Below, piece by piece: positions 10,061 to 19,861 of a DNA stretch of 64,000 nt. The DNA lies in assembly GCA_004297005.1 (NCBI GenBank), contig SCVA01000057.1, positions 1 through 64,000 of the forward strand, in the 5' to 3' direction. This stretch comes from Nevskiaceae bacterium. Lineage in GTDB: Bacteria > Pseudomonadota > Gammaproteobacteria > Nevskiales > Nevskiaceae. The notes beneath the pieces are model-generated. The model worked only from the letters and a program-made list of their open reading frames with translations, did not search any database and had not been told where the DNA came from. The first letter of the stretch is position 1. Each line of letters begins with the position of its first letter. The position numbers and the translations under genes were made by a program.

Positions 10061-11332
10061 ATGACCGCCTACGCCGCCATCGACTTCGGAACCTCCAACT
10101 CGGCCGTCTGCCTGGGCGTCAAGCAGAAACGTCGGCTGGTGCCGCTGGAACAGGGCAAGGACACCCTGCCCACCGCGGTGTTCTTCAACGCCGACGAGCA
10201 GCACACCGCCTTCGGCCGCCAGGCCCTGTCCGAATACCAGGCCGGCTACGGCGGCCGGCTGATGCGCTCGCTGAAGAGCCTGCTCGGCAGCGAGCTGCTG
10301 GGCGAAACCACCCTGGTCAACGGCCGGCCGCTGGCGTACCGCGAAATCATTGCCCAGTTCCTCGCCCACCTGAAGACCGCCGCCGAGGCCCAGGCCAAGG
10401 GCCCGGTTGGGCCGGTGGTGTTGGGGCGGCCCGTGCATTTCGTCGATGACAATCCGGAGCGCGACCAGCTCGCCGAGTCCACCCTCGCCGACATCGCCCG
10501 CGAGGTGGGTTTCACCGAGGTGCGCTTCCAGTACGAGCCGATCGCCGCCGCGCTCGACTATGAATCCAAGCTGGAGCGCGAAGCCCTGGTCCTGGTCGCC
10601 GACATCGGTGGCGGCACCTCCGACTTCTCGCTGGTCCGCCTGGGCCCCGGCCGTGCCGGCCGCGAGGACCGCAGCACCGACGTATTGGCGAGCGCTGGCG
10701 TGCATCTGGCCGGTACCGATTTCGACCAACAACTGAGCCTGGTCAGCGCTATGCCCTGCCTCGGCCTGGGCAGCCTCGGCCGGAGCGGCAAGCCAGTGCC
10801 GGCACATACCTATTTCGAGCTTGCCACCTGGCACAAGATCAATTTCCTGTACGCGCCGCGTGAGCAGGCGCAGGCGGAGACCCTGCGTCCCTTCTACGCG
10901 GACGAACGCCTGCACGCGCGGCTGATGCGGGTGCTACGCGAACGCGAAGGTCACCGCATCGCCGGCCTGGTCGAGGACGCCAAGGTCGCGGTCGCCAATG
11001 GCGGCAGCACCCGCATTCCCCTCGACTTCATCGAAGAGGCGCTGTCTGCCGAAGTGGACGAAGCCCTGCTGAACCGGGCCATCGCCAAGGCGGTGGGCAG
11101 CATCGCCGACACTGCTCGGGAAACCCTGCGCCTGGCTGGCATCGCGCCCGGCGGTCTGGACGCGATCTACTTCACCGGCGGCTCCACAGGGGTTCGCGAA
11201 CTGCGCGCCGCCATCGCCGCCTCGGTGGGCGAAGCCGAGGCGGTGATGGGCGACCCGTTTGCGAGCGTCGCCCGCGGTCTCGGCGTCTACGCCGGCATGC
11301 TGTTCGGCGGCAGGAAAGCCTCAGTGCGGTAG
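10061..11332 (+). CDS. yegD: Hsp70-family chaperone, YegD type
   Basis: The 423-residue protein is an Hsp70 ATPase domain without the canonical substrate-binding half. It has phosphate loop 1 (AAIDFGTSNSAVCLG), the YEPIAAALDYE segment, phosphate loop 2 (LVADIGGGTSDFSLVRLG), and the adenosine motif FTGGSTGVREL near the end. This matches the E. coli YegD class, whose clients are not well defined. I chose the ATG at 10061 because upstream in-frame residues are not family-like. The gene is divergent from uvrB. Its last 12 bases overlap the end of the convergent RND permease gene. Confidence 0.88.
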   Translation: MTAYAAIDFGTSNSAVCLGVKQKRRLVPLEQGKDTLPTAVFFNADEQHTAFGRQALSEYQAGYGGRLMRSLKSLLGSELLGETTLVNGRPLAYREIIAQFLAHLKTAAEAQAKGPVGPVVLGRPVHFVDDNPERDQLAESTLADIAREVGFTEVRFQYEPIAAALDYESKLEREALVLVADIGGGTSDFSLVRLGPGRAGREDRSTDVLASAGVHLAGTDFDQQLSLVSAMPCLGLGSLGRSGKPVPAHTYFELATWHKINFLYAPREQAQAETLRPFYADERLHARLMRVLREREGHRIAGLVEDAKVAVANGGSTRIPLDFIEEALSAEVDEALLNRAIAKAVGSIADTARETLRLAGIAPGGLDAIYFTGGSTGVRELRAAIAASVGEAEAVMGDPFASVARGLGVYAGMLFGGRKASVR

Positions 11333-14300
11333 CGTCGCACCCTCCGCATCCGGCGGCGCACCGAACCAGCGCTTGGCACGCTGCCCGAGGGCATAGAGGT
11401 AGGTGTAGAGCACCGGCACTACCACCAAGGTCAGCAGACTGGAGGTGATGATGCCGCCGATCACCGCCCGCCCCATCGCCGCGTTGGTCTCGCCACTCAA
11501 GCCTGCGCCGATGGCCATCGGCAGCATGCCGAAGATCATCGCCAGCGTGGTCATCAAGATCGGCCGCAAGCGCACCTGGCCGGCATCCAACTGCGCCTGC
11601 CGCAGCGCTTTGCCTTCGCGCAGCCCCTGGTTGGTGAAGTCCACCAGCAGGATGGCGTTCTTGGTCACCAGGCCCATCAGCATGATGAAGCCGATGATCG
11701 AGAACAGGTTCAGCGTGGTCCCGGTAATCAGCAGGGCGATAAACACGCCGGCCAGTGACAGCGGCAGCGAGGCCATGATCGCCAGCGGCTGCAGGAAGCT
11801 GCCGAACTGCGAGGCGAGGATGATGTAGATGAAGATCACCGCCAGCCCCAGCGCCGCCAAGGCCGCCGCGAAGGATTCCTCCATGTCCTGCTGCTGGCCG
11901 CCGACATCGAAGCGGTAACCCGGCGGCAGGATGGACTCCATCTCCTTCATCAGCTTCTTGACGTCGTTGCCGACGTCACCGGCCGGCCGGCCTTCGGCAC
12001 CGGCATAGAGCGAGATGCGGCGTTCGAGATCCTGGCGCTTGATCTGCTCGGGGCTGGTGGTCTCGACGAACTCCGCCACCTGCTTGAGCGGCACCAGCAG
12101 CGGCAGGCCCTTGCCATCGAGCCGATTGCTGGTCAGGTACAGCTCGCCCAGGTCGCCCGCGATCTGCCGCTGGCCCTGGGGCAGGCGGGCGATCACCTCG
12201 TAGTTCTGACCATCCGGGCCCAGCCAGTAGCTGATCTGATCGCCGGCGATCAAGGGCCGCAGGGCACGGCCGATGCGCTCGTTGGAGAGGCCGAGGTCAC
12301 TGGCCAGCTCGCGATTGACACGCACCGCCACAGTGGGATTGGCCCCCTTCTCGCTACTTTCGAGGTCGGAGATCCCCGGAATCTTCGCCATCTTCGCCAT
12401 CAGTTGCTGCGAGATCTCGGTCAGGCGCGCCGCGTCCGGCCCCAGGATCGACACGAAGATCGGCTTGTTGAAGCCGACCGACATTTCCAGGCCGGCAATC
12501 TGAGCAACACGCTCGCGGATGGCCTTCTCGATCTCCTGCTGCGGCCGGCGCTTGGTCTTCAGGATGTCGGTCAGCTTCAGGTTGAGGCGCGCGTAGTTGC
12601 GGCCATCCTCGGTGCCGACCTGGGTATCGACGATCTCGATCTCGGGGAAGGCCTTGAGCGCCTCCTCGACCTGGCGGGTCTTGGCGTCGGTGTACTCCAG
12701 GCTGGAGCCTATCGGCGTGTTGATGCGCAGCGAGGTGAAGCCGTCGTCGTCCTCCGGGAAGAACTCGGTGCCGATCATCGGCACCAGGAGGAAGCTGCCG
12801 AAGAAGATGCCGGCCGCTGTCCACAGCACGATGCCGCGGTTGCTGATGGTGCCGATCTGCCGCCAGTCCAGCATCCGCGCGGCGTGCACCAGGCCGAACA
12901 AGGGGAACCAGGCCCGGCGACGACGGGTTTGCAGGGCCCAATCCAGCGTCCGGCCATAGACCTCGTGCAGCCAGTCGACGCCGTGCTCGATGCGCTCCAT
13001 CAGGCGCCCCAGCCAGGGCAGGTACTTGAAGCGGTCCTTGGGCGGATCGCGCCAGACCGCCGACAGCATCGGATCTAGCGTGAAGCTGACGAACAAGGAC
13101 ACCAGCACCGCCACCGCCACGGTGATGCCGAACTGGTAGAAGAACTTGCCGATGATGCCGCTCATGAACGCAACCGGCACGAATACCGCCAGGATCGCGA
13201 AGGTGGTGGCCATCACCGCCAAGCCAATCTCCTCGGTGCCCTCGCGCGCCGCCTGGATATGGCTCTTGCCCATGTTCAGGTGGCGGACGATGTTCTCGCG
13301 CACCACGATGGCATCGTCGATCAAGAGGCCGATGCAGAGGCTGAGCGCCATCAGGGTCAGGAAGTTGAGCGTGAAGCCCATCGCGTAGACGACGATGAAG
13401 GTCGCGATCACCGAGATCGGCAGGGTCAGGCCGGTGATGATGGTCGAGCGCCAGGAGTGCAGGAACAGGAAGACAATAAACACCGTTAGCAGGCCGCCTT
13501 CGAGGATGGTCTCCTTGACGCCTTCCAGCGAGTCCTCCACCCACTCGGCGTTGGAGTAGACGGTGACGATCTGCACGTCCTCCGGCAGCCGCTTCTTCAG
13601 ATCGGCCAGCGCGACCTGCACCGCCTTGGCGGTCTCGACCACATTGGCGCCCTGGACCTTGAAGACATTGAGGCTCAGCGAGGGCTTGCCGTTGAGGCGG
13701 GCGCGGGAAGTCTCCTCCGCCTCGCCATCGACAATCTCGGCCACCTGGTCGAGGTGGATCGGTACCCCGCCCTGCTGCAGGTAGACCGCGCTGCCACGGG
13801 TGGCGACGATGATCCGGCCGAACTCCGCCGGCTCCTTGATGCGGCCTTCGATGCGCACCAGCTGCTCGGTGGCACCGCGGCGGATGCTGCCGGCCGGCAG
13901 GTCCTGGTTGGCGGCCTGGATGGCGGCGATCACCTCATCGACGCCGATACCGTAGCTGCGCAGCTGCTCCGGCTTGAGGAAGACCTGGATCTGGCGCTTG
14001 ACCGAACCGCTGGTGGTGACGTTGCCAACGCCGGTCGCGCTCTGCAGGCGCTTGACGATGGTCTGCTCGGCCAGCGTGGACAGCTCGCGCATCGGCCGGG
14101 ACTCGGAGTACACCGCCAGATTGATGACCGGCGAGGAGTTCTCGTCGGCCTGGGTGCGCGTCACCCGGGGGGTCTTGGCATCGCGCGGAAAGCTGGGCTG
14201 CAGGTCGGCGACCTTGTCGCGCACTTCCTGGGCGGCGGCGGTGACGTCAACCTCCAGACCGAACTCGATGCTGAGCCAGCCGGTGCCCTCGCGCGCCGTG

Positions 14301-14545
14301 CCGTAGATGCGCTTGACGCCGCTGACGGTGTTGACGACGTTCTCGATCGGCTTGATCAGGTCGTTCTCGATCGCTTCCGGCGCCGCGCCGGGATATTCGA
14401 GCTGGATGAACACCACCGGCACGGTGACGTCCGGCATCTGCTCGACCGGCAGGCGGTTGTAGGCGAACACGCCGAGCACGAGCAGGGCGACCATCACCAT
14501 GGTCGCGAACACGGGTTGGTTGATACTGGTCTTGGTGATCCACAT
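11321..14545 (-). CDS. RND efflux transporter permease (AcrB/HAE-1-like)
   Basis: The inner-membrane proton-driven pump has 1074 residues. It shows TM1 followed by NRLPVEQMPDVTVPVV, a first porter domain (about 40-330), a TM bundle with LCIGLLIDDAIVVREN (the TM4 aspartate pair of proton relay), a central cytosolic region, a second porter domain, and a C-terminal TM set with GLVTKNAILLVDFTNQG. It follows the adaptor gene by 25 nt and forms a two-gene operon with it. No TolC-type gene is nearby, so the pump must borrow an outer-membrane channel. The substrate cannot be read from sequence. Its 3' end overlaps the yegD end by 12 bases. Confidence 0.92.
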   Translation of the reverse strand: MWITKTSINQPVFATMVMVALLVLGVFAYNRLPVEQMPDVTVPVVFIQLEYPGAAPEAIENDLIKPIENVVNTVSGVKRIYGTAREGTGWLSIEFGLEVDVTAAAQEVRDKVADLQPSFPRDAKTPRVTRTQADENSSPVINLAVYSESRPMRELSTLAEQTIVKRLQSATGVGNVTTSGSVKRQIQVFLKPEQLRSYGIGVDEVIAAIQAANQDLPAGSIRRGATEQLVRIEGRIKEPAEFGRIIVATRGSAVYLQQGGVPIHLDQVAEIVDGEAEETSRARLNGKPSLSLNVFKVQGANVVETAKAVQVALADLKKRLPEDVQIVTVYSNAEWVEDSLEGVKETILEGGLLTVFIVFLFLHSWRSTIITGLTLPISVIATFIVVYAMGFTLNFLTLMALSLCIGLLIDDAIVVRENIVRHLNMGKSHIQAAREGTEEIGLAVMATTFAILAVFVPVAFMSGIIGKFFYQFGITVAVAVLVSLFVSFTLDPMLSAVWRDPPKDRFKYLPWLGRLMERIEHGVDWLHEVYGRTLDWALQTRRRRAWFPLFGLVHAARMLDWRQIGTISNRGIVLWTAAGIFFGSFLLVPMIGTEFFPEDDDGFTSLRINTPIGSSLEYTDAKTRQVEEALKAFPEIEIVDTQVGTEDGRNYARLNLKLTDILKTKRRPQQEIEKAIRERVAQIAGLEMSVGFNKPIFVSILGPDAARLTEISQQLMAKMAKIPGISDLESSEKGANPTVAVRVNRELASDLGLSNERIGRALRPLIAGDQISYWLGPDGQNYEVIARLPQGQRQIAGDLGELYLTSNRLDGKGLPLLVPLKQVAEFVETTSPEQIKRQDLERRISLYAGAEGRPAGDVGNDVKKLMKEMESILPPGYRFDVGGQQQDMEESFAAALAALGLAVIFIYIILASQFGSFLQPLAIMASLPLSLAGVFIALLITGTTLNLFSIIGFIMLMGLVTKNAILLVDFTNQGLREGKALRQAQLDAGQVRLRPILMTTLAMIFGMLPMAIGAGLSGETNAAMGRAVIGGIITSSLLTLVVVPVLYTYLYALGQRAKRWFGAPPDAEGATLPH

Positions 14546-14570
14546 GTCGGGGCTCCGGGCGCGCGGCGGC

Positions 14571-15773
14571 TCAGCCGCCGTTGCCGGCGGCGGCCGGAGC
14601 GGCGGCGGTCTTCAGCACCACCGGCGTCCCGGGCTTGAGACTGTCGAGCCGCCCCACCACCACGACATCGCCAGCGGCCAGGCCCTCACGCACCTCGACC
14701 AGCGCGTTGTCCTCGGTCGACAGGCCAAGCTTCACCGATTTCTGCTGCAGCTTGCCGTCGACCACCGCCATCACGTACTTCAGACCCGCCTCGCTGCGGA
14801 TCGCCGCGACCGGCACCACCGGGCCCTCGCCGCTCTCGGCAATCACCAGCTCGCCCTGCGCGAACATGCCGCCACGCAGCAGACCGGCGCTGTTGTCCAG
14901 CGACAGATAGATGAGGATGGAGCGCGAGCCCTGCTCGGTGGCCGGGTTGATCCGTTCCACCCTCGCCTCGAAACGCTGCTCGCCATAGCCGTCAACGCGC
15001 ACCTCCGCCTTCTGACCCGGCTTCACCGAAGGGATCTCCGAAGCTGGCGCCGAGGCCTGCAATTCCAATTGCGTCAGGTCCACCAAACCAAGCAGCGGCG
15101 AGTCCGAGGAAACCTTCTCGCCCGGCTCGGCCAGTCGCCGGGAAATGATGCCCGCAAACGGCGCGCGCACCACCGCGTCGTGCAGGCCGATCTCGGCCAA
15201 TTGCAACTGCGCCTCGGCCAGCTTCACGTTGGCGACCGCCGACTCGTAGGTGCTCTGCGAGGTGTCGAGCACATTCTGGGCAATGAAGTTCTTCTGCAAC
15301 AGGCGCTGGTTGTTCTCCAGGTTGAGCTTGGCCAGGGCCAGGTCGGCCTTGGCCTTCTCCAGGCCGGCGCGCTGACTGGCGACCTGTGCCTGCTGGTTGC
15401 GGGTGTCGATACGTGCCAGCACCTCGCCCTTGCGCACCGCCTGTCCTTCCCGGACCAGCACTTCCAGCAACTCGCCACCGACCTTGGCCTTGATGGTGGT
15501 CTGCGACAGCGGGTTCAGCGAGCCCGACAGCGGCAAGCGCCGCACCAGCGCCGCCTTGCCGACCGTCGCCACGTCACCGGCGGCCAGCTCCAACGGCCCG
15601 GTTGGCTTCTTCTCACCCTCCGTCGCCGCGCTGGACTCCGCCGCCTTCTCCTCGGCACCGCCATCGCCCGGCCGCAGCAGGAAAAACCAGACCGCCGCGG
15701 CGATCACCAGCAACAGCAGAATCCATTTCAGTGGCGAAGCACGCCGTGTCCGCGGTGAAAAATCCGGAGTCAT
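14571..15773 (-). CDS. RND efflux periplasmic adaptor (membrane-fusion protein, AcrA-like)
   Basis: The 400-residue protein has a single N-terminal membrane segment (KWILLLLVIAAAVWFFLLR, about 16-34) in place of a lipobox. It then has the lipoyl/hairpin core: a first half-lipoyl near TTIKAKVGGELLEVLVREGQ, a long alpha-hairpin with A/Q-rich coiled coil (about 135-200), a second half-lipoyl (LHDAVVRAPFAGIISRR), a beta-barrel and a membrane-proximal domain. It is the first gene of the operon with the permease. The 236-base gap to the divergent aminotransferase should hold both promoters. No local regulator is seen. Confidence 0.9.
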   Translation of the reverse strand: MTPDFSPRTRRASPLKWILLLLVIAAAVWFFLLRPGDGGAEEKAAESSAATEGEKKPTGPLELAAGDVATVGKAALVRRLPLSGSLNPLSQTTIKAKVGGELLEVLVREGQAVRKGEVLARIDTRNQQAQVASQRAGLEKAKADLALAKLNLENNQRLLQKNFIAQNVLDTSQSTYESAVANVKLAEAQLQLAEIGLHDAVVRAPFAGIISRRLAEPGEKVSSDSPLLGLVDLTQLELQASAPASEIPSVKPGQKAEVRVDGYGEQRFEARVERINPATEQGSRSILIYLSLDNSAGLLRGGMFAQGELVIAESGEGPVVPVAAIRSEAGLKYVMAVVDGKLQQKSVKLGLSTEDNALVEVREGLAAGDVVVVGRLDSLKPGTPVVLKTAAAPAAAGNGG

Positions 15774-16009
15774 CTTGGGTCGTCCCTGTCTCTAATGTGC
15801 CGTGGCGGGCGAGTTATGGCCTTGTAATCGAATCATCGCAGCATCCAGCCGCCGCGACCTGCCTCCGATGCGCGGGATCATCCAGGCGTTTGAAAACATT
15901 TTCATGTCCTCCCGGATTCCACCTCCGATCGCCGGCCCCAGGGCAGCCGCGCGGGCCGGGTTTGCGTATCATTGCGCGCTTTTTTCCCGCAGCAGCCCTG
16001 GAGACCACC

Positions 16010-17191
16010 GTGGAACTGACTCTCGCCCAGCGCGTCGGCCGCATCAAGCCGTCCCCCACCCTCGCCGTCACCGCCAAGGCGGCGGAGCTGAAGGCGCAGG
16101 GCAAGGATGTGCTTTCCCTAGGTGCCGGCGAACCCGATTTTGACACCCCTGCCCATATCAAGGCGGCGGCGCAGAAGGCGATTGAGGCAGGCTTCACCAA
16201 GTACACCGCGGTGGGCGGCACGCCCGGCCTGAAGAAGGCCGTCATCGACAAGATGAAGCGCGACAACGGCCTGGACTACAAGCCCAACCAGGTGCTGGTG
16301 TCCTGCGGCGGCAAGCAGAGCTGCTACAACCTCTGCATGGCCTACCTCAACGCCACCGACGAAGTGATCATCCCGGCGCCCTACTGGGTGAGCTACCCGG
16401 ACATGGTGCTACTCGCCGACGCCACCCCGGTGATCCTGGAAACCCACGCCGCCACCCGCTTCAAGATCACTCCGGCCCAGCTGGAGCGCGCGATCACCCC
16501 GCGCACCCGCATGATCTTCCTGAACAGCCCTTCCAACCCCAGCGGCATGGCCTACACCCGGGCCGAGCTGGCGGCGCTGGGCGAGGTGCTGCGCCGGCAC
16601 CCGCAGGTGCTGATCGCCAGCGACGACATGTACGAGAAGATCCTCTGGACCGACGAGCCCTACAGCAACATCGTCAACGCCTGCCCGGACCTCTACGACC
16701 GCACCGTGGTGATCCACGCGGTGAGCAAAACCTATTCGATGACCGGCTGGCGTATCGGCTGGGCCTGCGGCCCGGCCAAGCTGATCACCGCGATGACCGA
16801 CATCCAGAGCCAGTCCACCAGCAACCCCAACTCCATCGCCCAGGTGGCGGCGGAAGCGGCGCTGGCGGGGGACCAGTCCTGCGTCGAGGAGATGCGCCTG
16901 GTGTTCAAGGCCCGCCACGACAAGCTGGTGGCCGACCTCAACAGCATCCCCGGCGTCAGCTGCCTGCCCGGCGACGGCACCTTCTACGTGTTCCCGAACG
17001 TCGAAGGGCTGATGACTCGGCTGGGCTGCGCCACCGATCTGGAACTGTCTGACAAGCTGCTCAACGAAGCCCTGGTTGCGCTGGTTCCTGGCTCCGCCTT
17101 TGGCGCGCCGGGCCATGTGCGGCTGTCCTTCGCGACCAGTGACAAGGTGCTGATGGGCAGCGTCGCGCGGATCAAGGCGCTGGCCGGCTGA
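16010..17191 (+). CDS. Pyridoxal-phosphate aspartate aminotransferase (class I)
   Basis: The enzyme transfers the amino group between aspartate and 2-oxoglutarate. It has 393 residues from a GTG at 16010 with GGAG six bases upstream; a longer open frame extends back to 15602 but is not family-like. Key features: GEPDFDTPAHIK, the cofactor region GGKQSCYNL, the substrate loop SPSNPSGM, the PLP lysine in SKTYSMTGWRIGW, and the C-terminal arginine in GHVRLSFA. It belongs to subgroup I-gamma by these motifs. It is followed by tRNA-Asn, with no operon partner. Confidence 0.93.
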   Translation: MELTLAQRVGRIKPSPTLAVTAKAAELKAQGKDVLSLGAGEPDFDTPAHIKAAAQKAIEAGFTKYTAVGGTPGLKKAVIDKMKRDNGLDYKPNQVLVSCGGKQSCYNLCMAYLNATDEVIIPAPYWVSYPDMVLLADATPVILETHAATRFKITPAQLERAITPRTRMIFLNSPSNPSGMAYTRAELAALGEVLRRHPQVLIASDDMYEKILWTDEPYSNIVNACPDLYDRTVVIHAVSKTYSMTGWRIGWACGPAKLITAMTDIQSQSTSNPNSIAQVAAEAALAGDQSCVEEMRLVFKARHDKLVADLNSIPGVSCLPGDGTFYVFPNVEGLMTRLGCATDLELSDKLLNEALVALVPGSAFGAPGHVRLSFATSDKVLMGSVARIKALAG

Positions 17192-17256
17192 GGCCGGTTT
17201 TCGCGGCTTGCAGCCGTGTGGGGCGCTCACTACAATGCGCGCCCTTACCGAGTCAT

Positions 17257-17332
<76 letters not shown>

Positions 17333-17337
17333 AATAA

Positions 17338-17373
17338 CCCTTCCAGAACAATGAGTTCTGGAAGGGTTTTTCT
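17338..17373 (+). terminator. Strong intrinsic terminator after tRNA-Asn
   Basis: CCCTTCCAGAAC (17338-17349) pairs with GTTCTGGAAGGG (17355-17366) around a five-base loop, followed by TTTTTCTTT. The perfect twelve-pair stem begins six bases after the tRNA. Confidence 0.93.
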
Positions 17374-17482
17374 TTGGATGCCGCCCTGCCGGCCCAGAGC
17401 CAGGTTGGAGCTACACGCCAGTTGCCGCCGTCCGACTGCGGGCAACAACGACTCATAGGTCACTGCAGGACCACCGTCCAGG

Positions 17483-17611
17483 CTGCCCGACCTCACTCGA
17501 CGAGGTGCGTCGCTCGCCGCCCTCCGCCTCCTCGCCGACCCAACCCTGAGTTTCGAGGAAATCGCCCCTCGCCTCGCGTCGGCGCTCAATCCGGAAGTTG
17601 CAGGTACGTAA
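17483..17611 (+). pseudogene. Possible AraC-type regulator remnant
   Basis: In a 470-base stretch with no intact gene, one frame reads LAALRLLADPTLSFEEIAPR before a TAA at 17609. This resembles the start of the second helix-turn-helix of AraC-family proteins (ALRLLADP-x-LS-x-EEIA-x-RLG). The recognition helix and tail are missing, and no start or sensor domain is visible upstream. It may be what is left of a regulator of the neighbouring hydrolase pair. The match is short. Confidence 0.35.
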
Positions 17612-17842
17612 TCAGACTGAAAGAATGCCGTCCCGCGTCAGTGCTGGGCCTTCATCGGCTGGGTGCTACACGGCAAACGGATCACCCGCGCGGTCCCAGC
17701 CGGCAGCGGAGTGATCTAGAAAACAAAATTACGCGCTGCCAAGCAGCGTGCGTGCTGTGTGGAGGTGGTACCGGTGATCAGAGCTCTTCGCGCTGCTACG
17801 GCGGCGCTCACGCCGTTTGCTTTCGGGCCGACCAGCCAACGA

Positions 17843-19789
17843 ATGAAGTCGCGGGTTCCCGTGCTTCATCTCTTGCAGGTCGCGACCCTGAGCCTGCTGC
17901 TGGCGGCCTGCGGTGAATCCGCCCTGCCCAACTCCTCGGCGGCCAGACCGGATCAACCGACGCCCTCCGGCTGGAGCACCCTGGGCAACCGCGCGGTCGC
18001 CGCGACGGCGAAGACCGGAGCGTCGGCCAACGCGAGCCCTGCTGGCATCGGAACCTGGCAGGACTATGCGCCGGCTGAGCGATTCGCCACTCAAAACACG
18101 AGCCAGCAAACCATCGTCATGCCGGACGGAATCCAGCTTTCGGCTGCCGTCAGCCTGCCAGCCGACGCAGATGGCAACAGCGCGCAGGGCAGGCTACCCA
18201 CCCTGGTCACCCTCACCGGCTACAACAAGGATCTGCCCGGCAATACGCCAGTCAGCGCCTTTTTAGGTCGCCACGGCTACGCGGAAGTTCTTGTCGACGT
18301 GCGCGGAACCGGCTCTTCGGAAGGCGACTGGGACATGTTCGGCCCCATCGAGCAAGCGGACTACCGTCCCATACTCGACTGGGTGGCGGCGCAGCCGTTC
18401 TGCGACGGCAACATCGGACTCTACGGCGAGTCCTTGCTGGGCATTACCGCGGCGCTGGCTGCGTCCAAACAGCATCCAGCGGTCAAAACCGCCTTCCTCA
18501 AAGTGCCCATGGCGGATGCCTATCGCGACATCGTTTTCGCCGGCGGCCAAACCAGTCTGAGCTTCATCCCAGCCTGGTTTCTGCTGGTCATGGGTGGGTC
18601 CACGCTCAACCCTCAAACCCTGACGGACCCGGTCACCGGCCTGCCGCGGACAGTGGGGCAGCTCCAGCATGCGCTTACCCGGCAGGAAGTGCCGTTGTTG
18701 CTCAAGGCGCTGATCGGCGACAGCGACACCGTCTACGACAACGACTTCTGGAGCAGCCGCTCACCCATCGAGCACGCGGCGCAGATCAAGGTGCCGACCT
18801 TCATCCTCGGCGGATTGCAGGACATTTTTCAGCGCGGCGAGCCGCTGCTGTACGAGGCCATCAAGCAACACAGTCCGGCCAAGCTGCTGATCGGCCCCTG
18901 GACGCACACGACGCTCGGCGCTGGCCTGCCTGCCGACGGGGTACCGGCGCTCGAACGCATCGCGCTGCAATGGTTCGACCACTACTTGCGCGGCATGGAT
19001 AGTGGCGCTGACAGACTGCCGAACGTCACGCAGTACGTCCACGGACTCGATCACTACCTGACCAGCGAGGACTGGCCACACCCGCGTGCATCGGCCAAAC
19101 GCCTGCACCTGCGCGGCGATCAGCGCCTCACCGAGGAAGAACCCGCGGCGGAGGAATCGAGCCGCACCACGATTCAGTACCCGCTGGGCGGCCTCTGCTC
19201 GGCTAGCACCGTTCAGTGGACAGCCGGCCTGGCGGGCAATCTGCCCCTGCCCTGCTTCACCGACAACCGCTTCGCGGAGACGCTGGAACTCCATTACCAG
19301 ACCGCTCCGATGACGGAGGATGTCTACATCAACGGCCCTATCCTGGCCAACCTCTGGGTGTCGACAACGGCGCGTGATTCCGGGCTATCGGTGCGGGTCG
19401 ATGATGTGACTGAAGCCGACGACATCAAGCCGCTGACCAGCGGACTACAGATGGTGTCGGCACGCGCCATGGACGACACGCGTTCTCGGCGGCTGAATGG
19501 TGAGTTGCTGCAACCCTGGCTGAGCTACACATCCGCGAGCGCCGCCTCGGTAGAGCCCGGCGAGATCGTTCCCGTTTCGGTGGAGATCTTTCCCACCAGC
19601 GCGCTGATTCGGACTGGCCATCGGCTACGCATCTCCATCGGATCGAGCGACTTCCCGCGCGGTTTACCGCCCGCACCGCAACTGCTGTCCAGCGCTGCCG
19701 GGGCGCTGACCGTCTACAGCGACGCCGAACACCGTTCCAACCTGGTGCTGCCGGTAGTGCCTGCCGATGCGCTGAACCAGCCGCGCTGA
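17843..19789 (+). CDS. Secreted CocE/X-Pro dipeptidyl-peptidase-type hydrolase (lipoprotein)
   Basis: The 648-residue protein from the ATG at 17843 has a lipoprotein signal (LLQVATLSLLLAAC-GES). GTG starts at 17774 (with a better GGAGGT site) or 17759 would lengthen the N-terminus, so the start is uncertain. The alpha/beta-hydrolase core has VDVRGTGSSEGDWD, the nucleophile Ser197 in LYGESLLG, Asp327 in GGLQDIF and His355 in GPWTHTT. This is the catalytic triad of peptidase S15/CocE enzymes. The C-terminal third is the jelly-roll typical of this family. The substrate is unknown: peptide, acyl ester or antibiotic ester are all possible. The following DUF6351 lipoprotein hydrolase is 72 nt downstream, so the two may act together outside the inner membrane. 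Confidence 0.82.
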   Translation: MKSRVPVLHLLQVATLSLLLAACGESALPNSSAARPDQPTPSGWSTLGNRAVAATAKTGASANASPAGIGTWQDYAPAERFATQNTSQQTIVMPDGIQLSAAVSLPADADGNSAQGRLPTLVTLTGYNKDLPGNTPVSAFLGRHGYAEVLVDVRGTGSSEGDWDMFGPIEQADYRPILDWVAAQPFCDGNIGLYGESLLGITAALAASKQHPAVKTAFLKVPMADAYRDIVFAGGQTSLSFIPAWFLLVMGGSTLNPQTLTDPVTGLPRTVGQLQHALTRQEVPLLLKALIGDSDTVYDNDFWSSRSPIEHAAQIKVPTFILGGLQDIFQRGEPLLYEAIKQHSPAKLLIGPWTHTTLGAGLPADGVPALERIALQWFDHYLRGMDSGADRLPNVTQYVHGLDHYLTSEDWPHPRASAKRLHLRGDQRLTEEEPAAEESSRTTIQYPLGGLCSASTVQWTAGLAGNLPLPCFTDNRFAETLELHYQTAPMTEDVYINGPILANLWVSTTARDSGLSVRVDDVTEADDIKPLTSGLQMVSARAMDDTRSRRLNGELLQPWLSYTSASAASVEPGEIVPVSVEIFPTSALIRTGHRLRISIGSSDFPRGLPPAPQLLSSAAGALTVYSDAEHRSNLVLPVVPADALNQPR

Positions 19790-19861
19790 CCCACAAAGTT
19801 TTCATTCCACTTGCGCCCGCCGCGACCACGGCGGGGATAGACATTGGCTAGGAGAAGATCG

